DNA from: an uncultured Aquimarina sp.
GTDB lineage: Bacteria > Bacteroidota > Bacteroidia > Flavobacteriales > Flavobacteriaceae
Length of the DNA: 64,000 nucleotides
Direction: 5' to 3'
Assembly: GCA_947498705.1 (NCBI GenBank)
Contig: CANMLW010000001.1
Span: 1,178,001 to 1,242,000, forward strand
Of the stretch, positions 36,092 through 44,986 are shown piece after piece. Below the pieces are notes generated by a model, which worked only from the letters and a program-made list of their open reading frames with translations, searched no databases and was not told where the DNA came from. The position numbers and the translations under genes are program-made. The first letter of the stretch is position 1. The number at the start of each line of letters is the position of its first letter.

Positions 36092-36976
36092 ATGAAAATA
36101 GGTATATATGGCCAATTTTATCACAAAAACTCAGAAGTTTATATCCAACAACTTCTGGAAACACTAGACGAAAACGGTGTTGAAGTTGTCATTGAAAAGA
36201 AATTTTTAGAGTTGATTCATTTACATGATCAAATTGATAAGATTTATTCACATTTTAGCACTTTTGAAGAACTAGACACATCCTATGATCTTTTTTTCAG
36301 CATTGGAGGAGATGGTACCATTCTAAAAACAATTACTTATGTAAGAGATTTAGGAATCCCAATTGCTGGAATCAATACAGGAAGGCTTGGTTTTTTAGCA
36401 ACCATTCAAAAGGAAGAAATAAAAGATAGCATATCGCTAATATTAAATAAAAAATATTACATCTCATCCAGAAGTTTGATTACTGTCGAGACGGCACCAC
36501 CAACGGGAGAGTTTGGAGTGCTAAACTTTGCATTAAACGAAGTAGCAGTAAGTAGAAGAAATACAACTTCTATGATTTCTGTAGACACCAGTCTTAATGA
36601 CGAGTTTCTTACCACTTATTGGGCCGATGGATTAATTGTATCCACTCCTACAGGCTCTACAGGATATTCTTTAAGTTGTGGTGGACCAGTAATGATGCCT
36701 GATTCACAAAATATGATTCTTACTCCTATTGCTCCTCACAACCTCAATGTACGACCTCTTGTGATATCAGACAACCAAAAAATAGAATTAAAAGTCTCTG
36801 GTAGGGAGAATTCTTATTTGGTATCATTGGATTCACGAATACACACACTACCTAATGAAACTACCGTAGTAATAAAAAAGGCTTCTTTTAAAATTAATAT
36901 GGTCATTTTACAGGATAATAGCTTTCTAAAAACCCTTAGAAAAAAGATGCTTTGGGGAGAAGATAAACGTAATTGA
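36092..36976 (+). CDS. nadK: NAD kinase
   Basis: The 294-residue protein has the GGDGT motif at 72-76 with the catalytic Asp, followed by AGINTGRLGFLAT at about 91-103 and the glycine-rich region TPTGSTGYSLSCGGP. It phosphorylates NAD to NADP in the cytoplasm with ATP or polyphosphate. It follows a CBS-domain gene by 37 bases. The next gene, porG, has a promoter of its own 75 bases downstream, so nadK is likely the end of its unit, although the whole row from the CBS gene to murI runs on one strand. Confidence 0.96.
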   Translation: MKIGIYGQFYHKNSEVYIQQLLETLDENGVEVVIEKKFLELIHLHDQIDKIYSHFSTFEELDTSYDLFFSIGGDGTILKTITYVRDLGIPIAGINTGRLGFLATIQKEEIKDSISLILNKKYYISSRSLITVETAPPTGEFGVLNFALNEVAVSRRNTTSMISVDTSLNDEFLTTYWADGLIVSTPTGSTGYSLSCGGPVMMPDSQNMILTPIAPHNLNVRPLVISDNQKIELKVSGRENSYLVSLDSRIHTLPNETTVVIKKASFKINMVILQDNSFLKTLRKKMLWGEDKRN

Positions 36977-37029
36977 ACAATAAAACATGCTAAAAAGTGT
37001 TTTTTATTCATACTATTTTACTCAAATTC

Positions 37030-37058
37030 TTGTGTACTAAAGTTAATTGTTATATTTG
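37030..37058 (+). promoter_or_regulatory. Promoter of the porG-uppS-bamA-ompH unit
   Basis: TTG at 37030-37032 and TATATTTG at 37051-37058 are 18 bases apart and fit the Bacteroidota consensus (TTTG, 19-21 bases, TAnnTTTG). The porG start codon is 17 bases after the -7 box. Confidence 0.65.
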
Positions 37059-37075
37059 CAAACTTTTGAAAATCT

Positions 37076-37753
37076 ATGAGATACTTAGCATCATTTTTAA
37101 TTGTACTATTTTTTACTCAGTCAATCACTTCACAAACGTATGAAGTCGGTTTGATGTTGGGAGGGTCAAATTATGTAGGAGATGTTGGATCTACCCAATA
37201 CATTTCACCTAATGCTTTTGCATTTGGAGCCATAGGAAAATGGAACCGAAGCAAACGCCATGCATTTAGAGCTTCTTTTTTATTCGCAAATCTTAATGCA
37301 GATGATGCCTGGGGTGATGAGCGACGCACATCCAGAGGCTTAAGTTTTAAAAATTCTGTAAAAGAAGTATCTGTAGGAATGGAATTTAATTTCTGGGATT
37401 GGTATCTTTACGACGGAAAACCACAATTTACCCCATATTTATATACTGGTTTTACTACTTTAAACTATGGAGCACAAGCAATTGACGCTAATAATGAGAT
37501 AGACTCATATGCAGATAAATGGAGTTTTGCGATCCCGATGGTTTTAGGTATCAAAAAAACAGTAGGAAGAAAATTTGTTCTTGGTGCAGAAATTGGTGCC
37601 AGGTATACATTTACAGATAATCTGGATGGTAGTGACCCAGACCCAAGAGTTGGTACAGGGTTTGGTAATTTAAATAATAACGACTGGTATTTTTTCACAG
37701 GAATAACATTTTCGTACACATGGGGAAGAACTCCGTGTTATTGTACTTTTTAA
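37076..37753 (+). CDS. porG: Type IX secretion system outer-membrane protein PorG (DUF6089)
   Basis: The 225-residue protein has a signal peptide (about 1-19, ending in TSQT) and then an eight-strand-like barrel pattern starting with YEVGLMLGGSNYVGDVG, a typical PorG/DUF6089 opening, and ending in ITFSYTWGRTPCYCTF. PorG associates with the PorK/PorN ring of the type IX secretion system. The identification also rests on order: in Porphyromonas gingivalis porG likewise lies directly before uppS, bamA and two ompH-like genes. It is three bases upstream of uppS. The two C-terminal cysteines may form a disulfide. Confidence 0.8.
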   Translation: MRYLASFLIVLFFTQSITSQTYEVGLMLGGSNYVGDVGSTQYISPNAFAFGAIGKWNRSKRHAFRASFLFANLNADDAWGDERRTSRGLSFKNSVKEVSVGMEFNFWDWYLYDGKPQFTPYLYTGFTTLNYGAQAIDANNEIDSYADKWSFAIPMVLGIKKTVGRKFVLGAEIGARYTFTDNLDGSDPDPRVGTGFGNLNNNDWYFFTGITFSYTWGRTPCYCTF

Positions 37754-37756
37754 ACA

Positions 37757-38494
37757 ATGATTGATAAAGAACAACTAAATTCTAATATCCCCCAACATAT
37801 TGCCATTATCATGGACGGTAATGGGCGGTGGGCCAAAAAAAAAGGTTTATTTAGAGCCGCAGGTCATGAAAACGGGACAAAATCTGTTCGTGAAACCGTA
37901 GAAGGCAGTGTAGAAATAGGTGTGAAATACTTAACACTCTATGCTTTTTCTACAGAAAACTGGAATCGACCAAAACTAGAGGTAGATACTTTGATGAAAC
38001 TCCTGGTAAGCTCTTTAAAAAAAGAAATCAAAACACTTCAGGACAATGACATTAAGCTAAATGCCATAGGAAACTTACAATCCCTTCCTTCAAAAGCCAG
38101 AGAAGAATTAACAGAGGTTATTGACAAAACCAAAACCAATACTCAAATGACACTAACCTTAGCTCTTAGCTATGGTAGTAGAGAAGAGATTGCAAAAACT
38201 GTTCAAGAAATAAGTATTAAAGTTAAAAATGGTGTAATTTCGCCACACCTTATAAATGAATCAGTCATTAATGAGCATTTGTATACAAAAGATATGCCTG
38301 ATGTAGATTTATTGATACGTACCAGTGGAGAACAACGTATTAGTAATTTCTTATTATGGCAGATTGCGTATGCAGAATTATATTTTACAGAAATTTTATG
38401 GCCCGACTTTAAAAGAAATGATTTATTCGAAGCCATATACAATTATCAAAAAAGAGAAAGAAGATTTGGAAAAACTAGTGAGCAGCTCAGTTAA
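37757..38494 (+). CDS. uppS: Isoprenyl transferase (undecaprenyl diphosphate synthase)
   Basis: The 245-residue protein opens with HIAIIMDGNGRWAKKKG, the cis-prenyltransferase signature with the catalytic Asp20, and has YAFSTENWNRP and the C-terminal RTSGEQRISNFLLWQIAYAEL block that binds the isopentenyl diphosphate. It makes the C55 carrier used for peptidoglycan and glycan export. It lies between porG (gap three bases) and bamA (gap four bases), which indicates a tightly coupled operon for envelope building. Confidence 0.96.
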   Translation: MIDKEQLNSNIPQHIAIIMDGNGRWAKKKGLFRAAGHENGTKSVRETVEGSVEIGVKYLTLYAFSTENWNRPKLEVDTLMKLLVSSLKKEIKTLQDNDIKLNAIGNLQSLPSKAREELTEVIDKTKTNTQMTLTLALSYGSREEIAKTVQEISIKVKNGVISPHLINESVINEHLYTKDMPDVDLLIRTSGEQRISNFLLWQIAYAELYFTEILWPDFKRNDLFEAIYNYQKRERRFGKTSEQLS

Positions 38495-38498
38495 AGAA

Positions 38499-41129
38499 AT
38501 GACAAAACAATTACTTACCTCGTACATTACGATATTCGCCTTATTAATAGCATCATCAATTTCTGCACAGAACTTACCAGGTACTAACGGGAAAGAATAC
38601 ATTATTGGAGACATCAAAGTAACCGGTACCACTACTTATAATGAGAATACTGTAATTACTTTTACCGGATTACGAAAAGGAGAACGTATTTTTCTGCCTG
38701 GCGACAAAATAAGTAAAGTCATCAAGAAATTATGGGACCTGGAATTATTTAGCGATATTAATTTTTACATTACCAATATAGAAGGAGAGGTTGCTGACAT
38801 AGAGATCAACATCCAGGAGGTTTCAGAATTGAACGAAATACGGATAGAAGGTGTAAAAAAACGTAAGGCTGAAGAATTAATTAAGGACAATGGTCTTACC
38901 AAAGGTGTAAAAGTAACTGAGAACCTTACTACTACAACTCGTAACTTTATTACGAACAAATACAAAAAAGATGGCTTTCTTAACACCAAGGTGGTAATTA
39001 ATGCTACTCCTGTAAAAGATACTGTGGTTACTAACAAAGTAAACATGGTTATTCTTATAGATAAAGGAGAAAAAGTAAAGGTTGATAGAATTAATATTGA
39101 AGGAAATGAACAGCTTTCTGATGCGAAGGTTCGCAAAGCCATGAAAAACACGAAGCAAAAAAAGCCTTTAAGATTCTGGAAAAGATCAAAATATATCAAA
39201 TCAGCTTATCTAGAAGATAAAGAGAGCATTGTTACAAAATATAAAGAAAAAGGATATCGAGATGCGCGTGTCATCTCTGACACATTAATTGTTGAGGATG
39301 ATAAAAGTGTATCTTTAAACTTGACGGTAGAAGAAGGTAATAAACATTACTTTGGTAACATCACTTTTTTAGGAAACAGTGTATATACCGATCGACAATT
39401 GGCAAGACAACTAGTTATTAAAAAAGGAGATGTATACAATAGTGTTCTCTTAGAAAAACAAATTGCAGACAACACTAAACCAGATGCCAATGACCTTACC
39501 AATCTGTATCAAAACAATGGATACCTATTTTCATCTATTGATCCTGTAGAAACAAGAGTATATAATGATACTATAGATTTTGAAATAAGAGTTCGAGAAG
39601 GGAAACTTACCTATTTCGACCATATTACAGTAACAGGAAATGATAAAACAAATGACCATGTAATATATAGAACATTAAGAACAAAACCAGGGCAAAGATA
39701 CAGTAAAGACCTGGTAGTTAGAACGGTTCGAGAAATTGGACAATTAGGATTTTTTGATCCTGAATCATTAGAGCCACAATTTCAAAACGCAAATCCTCAA
39801 GAAGGTACAATTGACATCAATTACCCGGTAGTAGAAAAAGGATCTAGCCAAATAGAACTTCAAGGAGGTTTTGGTGGTGGTGGTTTTGTAGGAACATTGG
39901 GGCTAGCGTTTAGTAACTTCTCTATACGCAACATTTTTAATAAAGAATCATATAGCCCTTTACCGATGGGAGATGGTCAAACACTTCGTGTAAGAGCTCA
40001 AGCCAGTAGATTCTTTAGAACCTATAGTCTTTCATTTGTAGAACCATGGTTAGGAGGAAAAAGACCCTATCAATTATCAACTTCTTTTTCTCATACTGTA
40101 CAATTTTTATTCAATAATAGAACCCGTGATGTTAATAGAGATAGTAAGTTTTTAATCACAGGAGGGTCTATAGGTATTGCTAAACGACTTAATTGGCCTG
40201 ATAACTACTTTACATTATCCCAAGCAGTAAGTATAAGACACTACAACCTTAAAAATTACAATACTAGACTATTTACATTTGGTAACGGTGAATCTAATGA
40301 TATTGCATACACCATTGGAATCAATAGAAATAACACAACGGTAAATCCTATTTTCCCTATTGGAGGATCAGAATTTAACATCGTTGCAAAATTCTCATTA
40401 CCATATTCGCTTTTTGATGGTGTGGATTACAAAGAACTTGCAGACAATAAAGCTGCACTAGAAGAAGAAGCGAGTAATTTGGATCGAAATAACACGATTG
40501 ACTTAGCGAGAAATGCTGAAATCGGAAGAGAAATAGGAGAAATTGACCAGGAACGTTTTAAATGGTTAGAGTACTATAAAATTAAGTTTGATGGTACCTG
40601 GTATACAAGTTTGGTTAACCTAGGCAAAAAGTCACTCGTTTTAAGAACAAAAGCCGAGTATGGTTTCTTAGGTTCTTATAACAATAGCCGAGGAAATATA
40701 CCATTCGAACGATTTTTCTTAGGAGGTACCTCCCCTGGTGCAAATAACCTTGATGGACGTGAGATTATCCCTTTAAGAGGATATCCAGATCAATCAATTG
40801 TCCCACAAAGTAGATCAAATCAATCAGGATTTGATGCCGATGGGGCAACAATTTATAATAAATATTCGTTAGAGCTTCGTTACCCTATAACATTAAAACC
40901 AGCAGCATCGATATATATGTTAGGATTTTTAGAAGGAGGAGCATCTTATGATAGTTTCAAAAAGTTCAATCCTTTTCAATTAAATCGTTCTACTGGAGCA
41001 GGTTTACGTATATTTATGCCAGCATTTGGATTATTAGGTATTGATTTCGGATATGGTTTTGACCCTATTCCTGGTACAAATAACCCTCATGGATGGCAAA
41101 CCCATTTTATTATAGGACAACAATTTTAG
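38499..41129 (+). CDS. bamA: Outer-membrane protein assembly factor BamA
   Basis: I place the start at 38499, giving 876 residues, because it lies four bases after the uppS stop and opens with a signal peptide (MTKQLLTSYITIF to SISAQ). A frame-open start at 38325 would overlap uppS by 170 bases and has no signal peptide. The N-terminal half has five POTRA-type repeats (for example IRIEGVKKRKAEELI, VDRINIEGNEQLSD and HITVTGNDKTNDHVIYRTL). The C-terminal 450 residues are an Omp85 barrel with FFLGGTSPGANNLDGR and the ending HFIIGQQF. BamA inserts barrel proteins into the outer membrane. Two skp-like genes follow. Confidence 0.95.
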   Translation: MTKQLLTSYITIFALLIASSISAQNLPGTNGKEYIIGDIKVTGTTTYNENTVITFTGLRKGERIFLPGDKISKVIKKLWDLELFSDINFYITNIEGEVADIEINIQEVSELNEIRIEGVKKRKAEELIKDNGLTKGVKVTENLTTTTRNFITNKYKKDGFLNTKVVINATPVKDTVVTNKVNMVILIDKGEKVKVDRINIEGNEQLSDAKVRKAMKNTKQKKPLRFWKRSKYIKSAYLEDKESIVTKYKEKGYRDARVISDTLIVEDDKSVSLNLTVEEGNKHYFGNITFLGNSVYTDRQLARQLVIKKGDVYNSVLLEKQIADNTKPDANDLTNLYQNNGYLFSSIDPVETRVYNDTIDFEIRVREGKLTYFDHITVTGNDKTNDHVIYRTLRTKPGQRYSKDLVVRTVREIGQLGFFDPESLEPQFQNANPQEGTIDINYPVVEKGSSQIELQGGFGGGGFVGTLGLAFSNFSIRNIFNKESYSPLPMGDGQTLRVRAQASRFFRTYSLSFVEPWLGGKRPYQLSTSFSHTVQFLFNNRTRDVNRDSKFLITGGSIGIAKRLNWPDNYFTLSQAVSIRHYNLKNYNTRLFTFGNGESNDIAYTIGINRNNTTVNPIFPIGGSEFNIVAKFSLPYSLFDGVDYKELADNKAALEEEASNLDRNNTIDLARNAEIGREIGEIDQERFKWLEYYKIKFDGTWYTSLVNLGKKSLVLRTKAEYGFLGSYNNSRGNIPFERFFLGGTSPGANNLDGREIIPLRGYPDQSIVPQSRSNQSGFDADGATIYNKYSLELRYPITLKPAASIYMLGFLEGGASYDSFKKFNPFQLNRSTGAGLRIFMPAFGLLGIDFGYGFDPIPGTNNPHGWQTHFIIGQQF

Positions 41130-41164
41130 TTTTGGCACGATTATTTCAATACATACAATAAATC

Positions 41165-41995
41165 ATGAAAACAAAGGGTCTTTTTCTAGTTGCAGCAGCC
41201 AGTTGGCTATTATTAACAAATGTACTACAAGCTCAAAAAGGTATTCGCATTGGTTATATCGATATGGCGTATATTCTTGAAAACGTTCCCGAGTACAAAG
41301 AGGCATCAAGCGAACTTGAAACCAAAGTACAAAAATGGAAAGTTGAGATAGAAGCCAAATTAAAAGAGGTTGAAGAAATGCGTAAAGCTCTTAATAATGA
41401 AAGAGTATTATTAACAAAAGAGCTAATAGAAGAAAGAGAAGAAGACATTTTTTTCAAGGAAAAAGAAGTATTAGAATATCAACAAAAACGATTTGGTCCA
41501 AATGGCGACTTGTTCATTCAGAAAAGAAGACTGGTACAACCGGTCCAGGATCAAGTTTTTGTAGCTGTACAAGAAATTGCTAAAAACAAAAAATATGATT
41601 TTGTTTTTGACAAATCTGCAGATATGGTGATGTTGTATTCTGCTGATAGATTTGACATTAGTGATCAAGTATTACTAAGATTAAATAGAGCTTCAAAAAG
41701 AAAACAATTAAATAGCAAAAAAGAGAAAAAAGCTTTAGAACGAAGTGAAGACAGATCTGTAGATCAAGAAAAGGAAGTAACAGAAAGAGAAAAAGAAGCA
41801 ATTAAAAGATTATCAGACAGAGAAGAACTTCTGGCTGTTAGAAAAGCAGAAAGAGACTCTATACGAGCTGCAAAAAAGAAAGAATTTGAAGAAAGAAGAG
41901 CAAAATTACTTGCGCTACAAAAAAGAAAAAGAGATTCTATCAACGCACTTAAAGAAAAGAAAGACGATTTAAAAGAAGACGAACCTGAAAATTAA
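41165..41995 (+). CDS. OmpH/Skp-family periplasmic chaperone with extended coiled coil
   Basis: The 276-residue protein has a signal peptide (about 1-23, ending in LQAQKG), then IRIGYIDMAYILENVPEYKEA, the OmpH/Skp opening. Residues 45-110 are a long helical hairpin, and DQVFVAVQEIAKNKKYDFVFDKS closes the conserved core near 160. The remaining 100 residues are a very basic and acidic coiled coil (repeats of RKAERDSI, KKKEFEERRAK) not found in short Skp proteins. It should hold unfolded outer-membrane proteins for BamA, whose gene is 35 bases upstream. It is paralogous to the shorter gene that follows. Confidence 0.9.
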   Translation: MKTKGLFLVAAASWLLLTNVLQAQKGIRIGYIDMAYILENVPEYKEASSELETKVQKWKVEIEAKLKEVEEMRKALNNERVLLTKELIEEREEDIFFKEKEVLEYQQKRFGPNGDLFIQKRRLVQPVQDQVFVAVQEIAKNKKYDFVFDKSADMVMLYSADRFDISDQVLLRLNRASKRKQLNSKKEKKALERSEDRSVDQEKEVTEREKEAIKRLSDREELLAVRKAERDSIRAAKKKEFEERRAKLLALQKRKRDSINALKEKKDDLKEDEPEN

Positions 41996-42040
41996 TTTTT
42001 AAGAATTTATAACACCATTTAATTTAACATTGATTACAAA

Positions 42041-42550
42041 ATGAAACAATTTAGAACATTACTAGTAGCTATAGCACTTATCATAGGAACTTCAAGTTTT
42101 GTAAATGCTCAGTCAAAAGTGGCGCATATCGCATCTCAAGAACTTGTAGAAGCTATGCCAGCTTTTAAAGCAGCTAAAGGAGAAATCGAAAAGCTGAACA
42201 AAACCTATGATGCTGAAATCAGAAACATGGTACTAGAATTACAAAATACTATCAAAAAGTATTCTCAGGAAGTAGAAACCAAAACTGACGAAGAAAACTT
42301 AAAAAGACAGCAAGAAATACAAACAACAGAAAAAAGCATAAACGATTATAGAACAAATGCACTGCAGGATCTTCAGAAAAAAGAAATAGAGCTAATGAAG
42401 CCTATTTACGAAAAAGCACGTACTTCTATACAAAAAGTTGCAAGAGCTCAAGGATTTCAGTATGTATTAGATTCTACTACAGGAACAGGAGTGATTATGG
42501 CAGATGGTAAAGATCTTATGGCGGATGTGAAGAAAGATTTAGGTATCTAA
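42041..42550 (+). CDS. OmpH/Skp-family periplasmic chaperone
   Basis: The 169-residue protein has a signal peptide ending in SFVNAQ (about 1-23), followed by SKVAHIASQELVEAMPAF, the helical arms of the Skp tentacles (about 45-115) and the closing strands QGFQYVLDSTTGTGVIMAD. This is a normal-length Skp. It comes 45 bases after its longer paralogue and is probably the last gene of the porG-to-ompH unit, since a hairpin terminator follows. Paired ompH genes after bamA are the standard arrangement in Bacteroidota. Confidence 0.93.
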   Translation: MKQFRTLLVAIALIIGTSSFVNAQSKVAHIASQELVEAMPAFKAAKGEIEKLNKTYDAEIRNMVLELQNTIKKYSQEVETKTDEENLKRQQEIQTTEKSINDYRTNALQDLQKKEIELMKPIYEKARTSIQKVARAQGFQYVLDSTTGTGVIMADGKDLMADVKKDLGI

Positions 42551-42578
42551 AAATACCTTTTTATAAAAAATATATTAG

Positions 42579-42608
42579 ACAGCGGGAGAACATCTCGCTG
42601 TTTTTTTA
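42579..42608 (+). terminator. Terminator after the second ompH gene
   Basis: ACAGCG-GAGA pairs with TCTCGCTGT, with one bulged G, around a short loop and is followed by eight T. A smaller hairpin (AGGTAT/ATACCT) at 42541-42556 with T after it lies directly at the stop codon. Confidence 0.8.
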
Positions 42609-42636
42609 TTTTTGAAACATAATTCTAACTAATACT

Positions 42637-43428
42637 ATGCAAAATAAGCCAATAGGCATATTTGATTCTGGAATTGGAGGTACTTCAGTTTGGCGAGAAA
42701 TTGTATCATTACTACCTTATGAAAATACAATTTATCTGGCAGATAGTAAAAATGCCCCATATGGAAAACGCAGCAAAGATGAAATTCTCTCATTAAGTAT
42801 TAAAAACGTAAATAAGCTTTTAGAGCTAAACTGTAAAGCAATAGTCGTAGCATGTAATACAGCAACTACAAATGCCATTAAAACGTTACGTTCTATGTAC
42901 GATATACCGATAATAGGCATAGAACCAGCAATCAAACCGGCTGCCATAGCCACCCGTACGAAAAGAGTTGGTATACTCGCAACTAAAGGAACTTTATCCA
43001 GCTCATTGTTTAACACAACATCTAGCTTATACGCTCATGACATAGAGGTAGTAGAAATTATTGGCACAGGTTTAGTAGAACTTATAGAAATGGGTAAAAT
43101 CGATTCTGATGAAATGCGGGAATTACTGCACTCTTACGTTTTACCAATGGTTCATCAAGACATTGACTACCTTGTCTTAGGATGCACCCATTACCCCTAC
43201 CTTATACCAGAATTAAAGAAAATACTTCCTGATACGGTCAAAATTATCGATTCTGGTGCAGCGGTAGCCAAGCACACCAAAACAGTATTAACAAACAATA
43301 CCTTACTAAACAAAGGACCAGAAATAGGCAAACACATACTTTATACTAATAGTAACATTAGTGCATTAAAAAGTGTAGTTACTCCTCAACACAATTTAAC
43401 CACAAAAGTGACAACCTTAGATTTCTAA
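42637..43428 (+). CDS. murI: Glutamate racemase
   Basis: The 263-residue protein has the two catalytic cysteines, Cys73 in VVACNTAT and Cys183 in LGCTHYP, and the N-terminal FDSGIGG at 9-15. It converts L- to D-glutamate for peptidoglycan in the cytoplasm. It lies 86 bases after the ompH gene behind a terminator, so it may be read from its own promoter or by read-through. The position next to uppS and bamA groups it with envelope building. Confidence 0.96.
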   Translation: MQNKPIGIFDSGIGGTSVWREIVSLLPYENTIYLADSKNAPYGKRSKDEILSLSIKNVNKLLELNCKAIVVACNTATTNAIKTLRSMYDIPIIGIEPAIKPAAIATRTKRVGILATKGTLSSSLFNTTSSLYAHDIEVVEIIGTGLVELIEMGKIDSDEMRELLHSYVLPMVHQDIDYLVLGCTHYPYLIPELKKILPDTVKIIDSGAAVAKHTKTVLTNNTLLNKGPEIGKHILYTNSNISALKSVVTPQHNLTTKVTTLDF

Positions 43429-43753
43429 TTCTGTTTTTGTTATACCATTTTACTCGAACTACAAAAAACTCTACAAATCAACTCTTATATTACCTCCTCA
43501 TAAATCCTCTACTTATTTATATTAATTCAAGACAACAAAATCTAATTTAATATCTTAAAATCAGACCAAAAAGAAAGAAAAAACTTTCTTATGTAGTTAT
43601 TTTTTTGTTAAAAAATACACTTTATCGAATTTTAACACTTTTCAACGTTTATTTAAGTATTTTTTTCCTATTTTAACATGATCATATAAGTATTTAGCTA
43701 TAAGCCTTTTACGAATATGAATTGATCCTCAAATTACCCCTAAAACGATCATC
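43429..43753. other. Intergenic region without a visible gene
   Basis: About 325 bases of AT-rich DNA. I see no gene, RNA or strong terminator in it. It should hold the promoter of the secreted HExxH protein gene. Confidence 0.4.
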
Positions 43754-44248
43754 ATGAAAAGTTGTCTTTATGTACTAATTGCCTTTCTTTTTACCACCTC
43801 AATAACTGCTCAAAACAGAGTTCAGATCGATGGAAGACTAAAACCTCATCTCGATCAATTTTTTGAATACTGTAAAAAATATAAAATAGACTACCACGAC
43901 AAGCTTTTTAAGCTCAAAACGATAGATATTGTAGACACACTTCATGTAAGTCCCAAAGCTTCTACACTAGGTATGGTTACCCGTAACAAAAACAACGAAA
44001 TAGAAAATATTATTATTAGTTGGGTAGCTATGTTAGACCAAGAGATTCTTAAAGTAGTAGCTTTTCATGAATTTGCTCACTACTTCTTAGAGTACGATAA
44101 ACACGTTTGTGATGATTGTGGTAAAATTATGTCTGTTGTAAATTCTAGTTACTTCGAAATTGTTAGAGATTGGGACAATCAAATAAAAATTTTATTTGAA
44201 GATGCTCCTTTGCTTACCAAACAAAAAACAATGGTTTATTTAGAGTGA
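43754..44248 (+). CDS. Secreted putative metallopeptidase (HExxH)
   Basis: The 164-residue protein has a signal peptide (about 1-20, ending in ITAQ). Residues 105-109 read HEFAH inside VVAFHEFAHYFLE, a zinc-binding motif, preceded by the hydrophobic strand ENIIISWVAML, as in metzincin-like or putative neutral peptidases. A CDDC pair at 119-122 follows directly in KHVCDDCGKIMS, which could add a disulfide or a second metal site. The third zinc ligand is not obvious; a glutamate in the last helix is possible. It is probably periplasmic or secreted. The convergent neighbour is the LytR-type regulator gene, with a six-base gap. Confidence 0.65.
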   Translation: MKSCLYVLIAFLFTTSITAQNRVQIDGRLKPHLDQFFEYCKKYKIDYHDKLFKLKTIDIVDTLHVSPKASTLGMVTRNKNNEIENIIISWVAMLDQEILKVVAFHEFAHYFLEYDKHVCDDCGKIMSVVNSSYFEIVRDWDNQIKILFEDAPLLTKQKTMVYLE

Positions 44249-44254
44249 GATTTT

Positions 44255-44986
44255 TTATTTAAAGTAATCCAACAAGGTTCCTTTTTTAGAAGAGGAGACA
44301 GCCAACTCTTTACCAGAAGAAAGGACTATACTCCCACCTTTCCCTTTTCTATAACGGGTTATTTTACTAACATTCACCAAATAACTTTTATGGATTCTGA
44401 CAAAACCATGAGACTGTAAAGATTCTTCAAAATACTTAAGCGTCTTACTTACTAATTTTTGCCCTTTATCAAGAAAAATTTGGGTATAGTTATCGTCTGC
44501 TTCACAATATAAAATATCGGCGATTTGCAACACCTCAAAACCATCTTGCTTCGGAATCGTAATTTTACCTTCTGCAGCAGTTATTTTCGGCTGTAAAATA
44601 GTGTCTTGCAATACAGCTTCTCGTTGTTTTATATGTGTTACATGTTCGACCGCTTTGATGAGATTATCAATGGCAATTGGCTTTAACAAATAATAAGTGG
44701 CTTGTGCATTTAATGCATCAACGGCATAATGATCGTATGCAGTAACAAAAACAATTTCAAAAGTACGATCTGGAACCTTTTCTAACAGGTCAAAGGCATT
44801 TCCATAAGGCATTTCAACATCTAGAAACAACATATCTGGCGTATGAGTTTGCAACAAATCCATAGTTTCCTGAACACTGGCAGCTTCTCCCAGAATAGTA
44901 ACAGATGGACAGTATTTGCCCACATAATTACTTAATATATCTCTATTATTCTTTTCGTCATCTACAATTATTGCCGTTATATTCAT
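44255..44986 (-). CDS. LytTR-type response regulator
   Basis: The 243-residue protein has a receiver domain at about 3-120 with acidic DDE at 9-11, phosphate-accepting Asp56 in MLFLDVEMP and the lysine of LLKPI near 100. The LytTR DNA-binding domain spans about 140-243, with ILYCEADDNYTQIFL and VRIHKSYLVNVSKI, typical for the family. It should act on DNA in response to the kinase encoded just upstream; the two genes share one base in a TAATG overlap, so they are translationally coupled. Confidence 0.93.
   Translation of the reverse strand: MNITAIIVDDEKNNRDILSNYVGKYCPSVTILGEAASVQETMDLLQTHTPDMLFLDVEMPYGNAFDLLEKVPDRTFEIVFVTAYDHYAVDALNAQATYYLLKPIAIDNLIKAVEHVTHIKQREAVLQDTILQPKITAAEGKITIPKQDGFEVLQIADILYCEADDNYTQIFLDKGQKLVSKTLKYFEESLQSHGFVRIHKSYLVNVSKITRYRKGKGGSIVLSSGKELAVSSSKKGTLLDYFK

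Noticed and set aside
38325..38498. Longer N-terminus for BamA
   Set aside because: It overlaps uppS by 170 bases in another frame and places 58 polar residues before the clear signal peptide at 38499.
38765..39199. Minus-strand frames within bamA
   Set aside because: They are antisense shadows of a strongly coding plus-strand gene.
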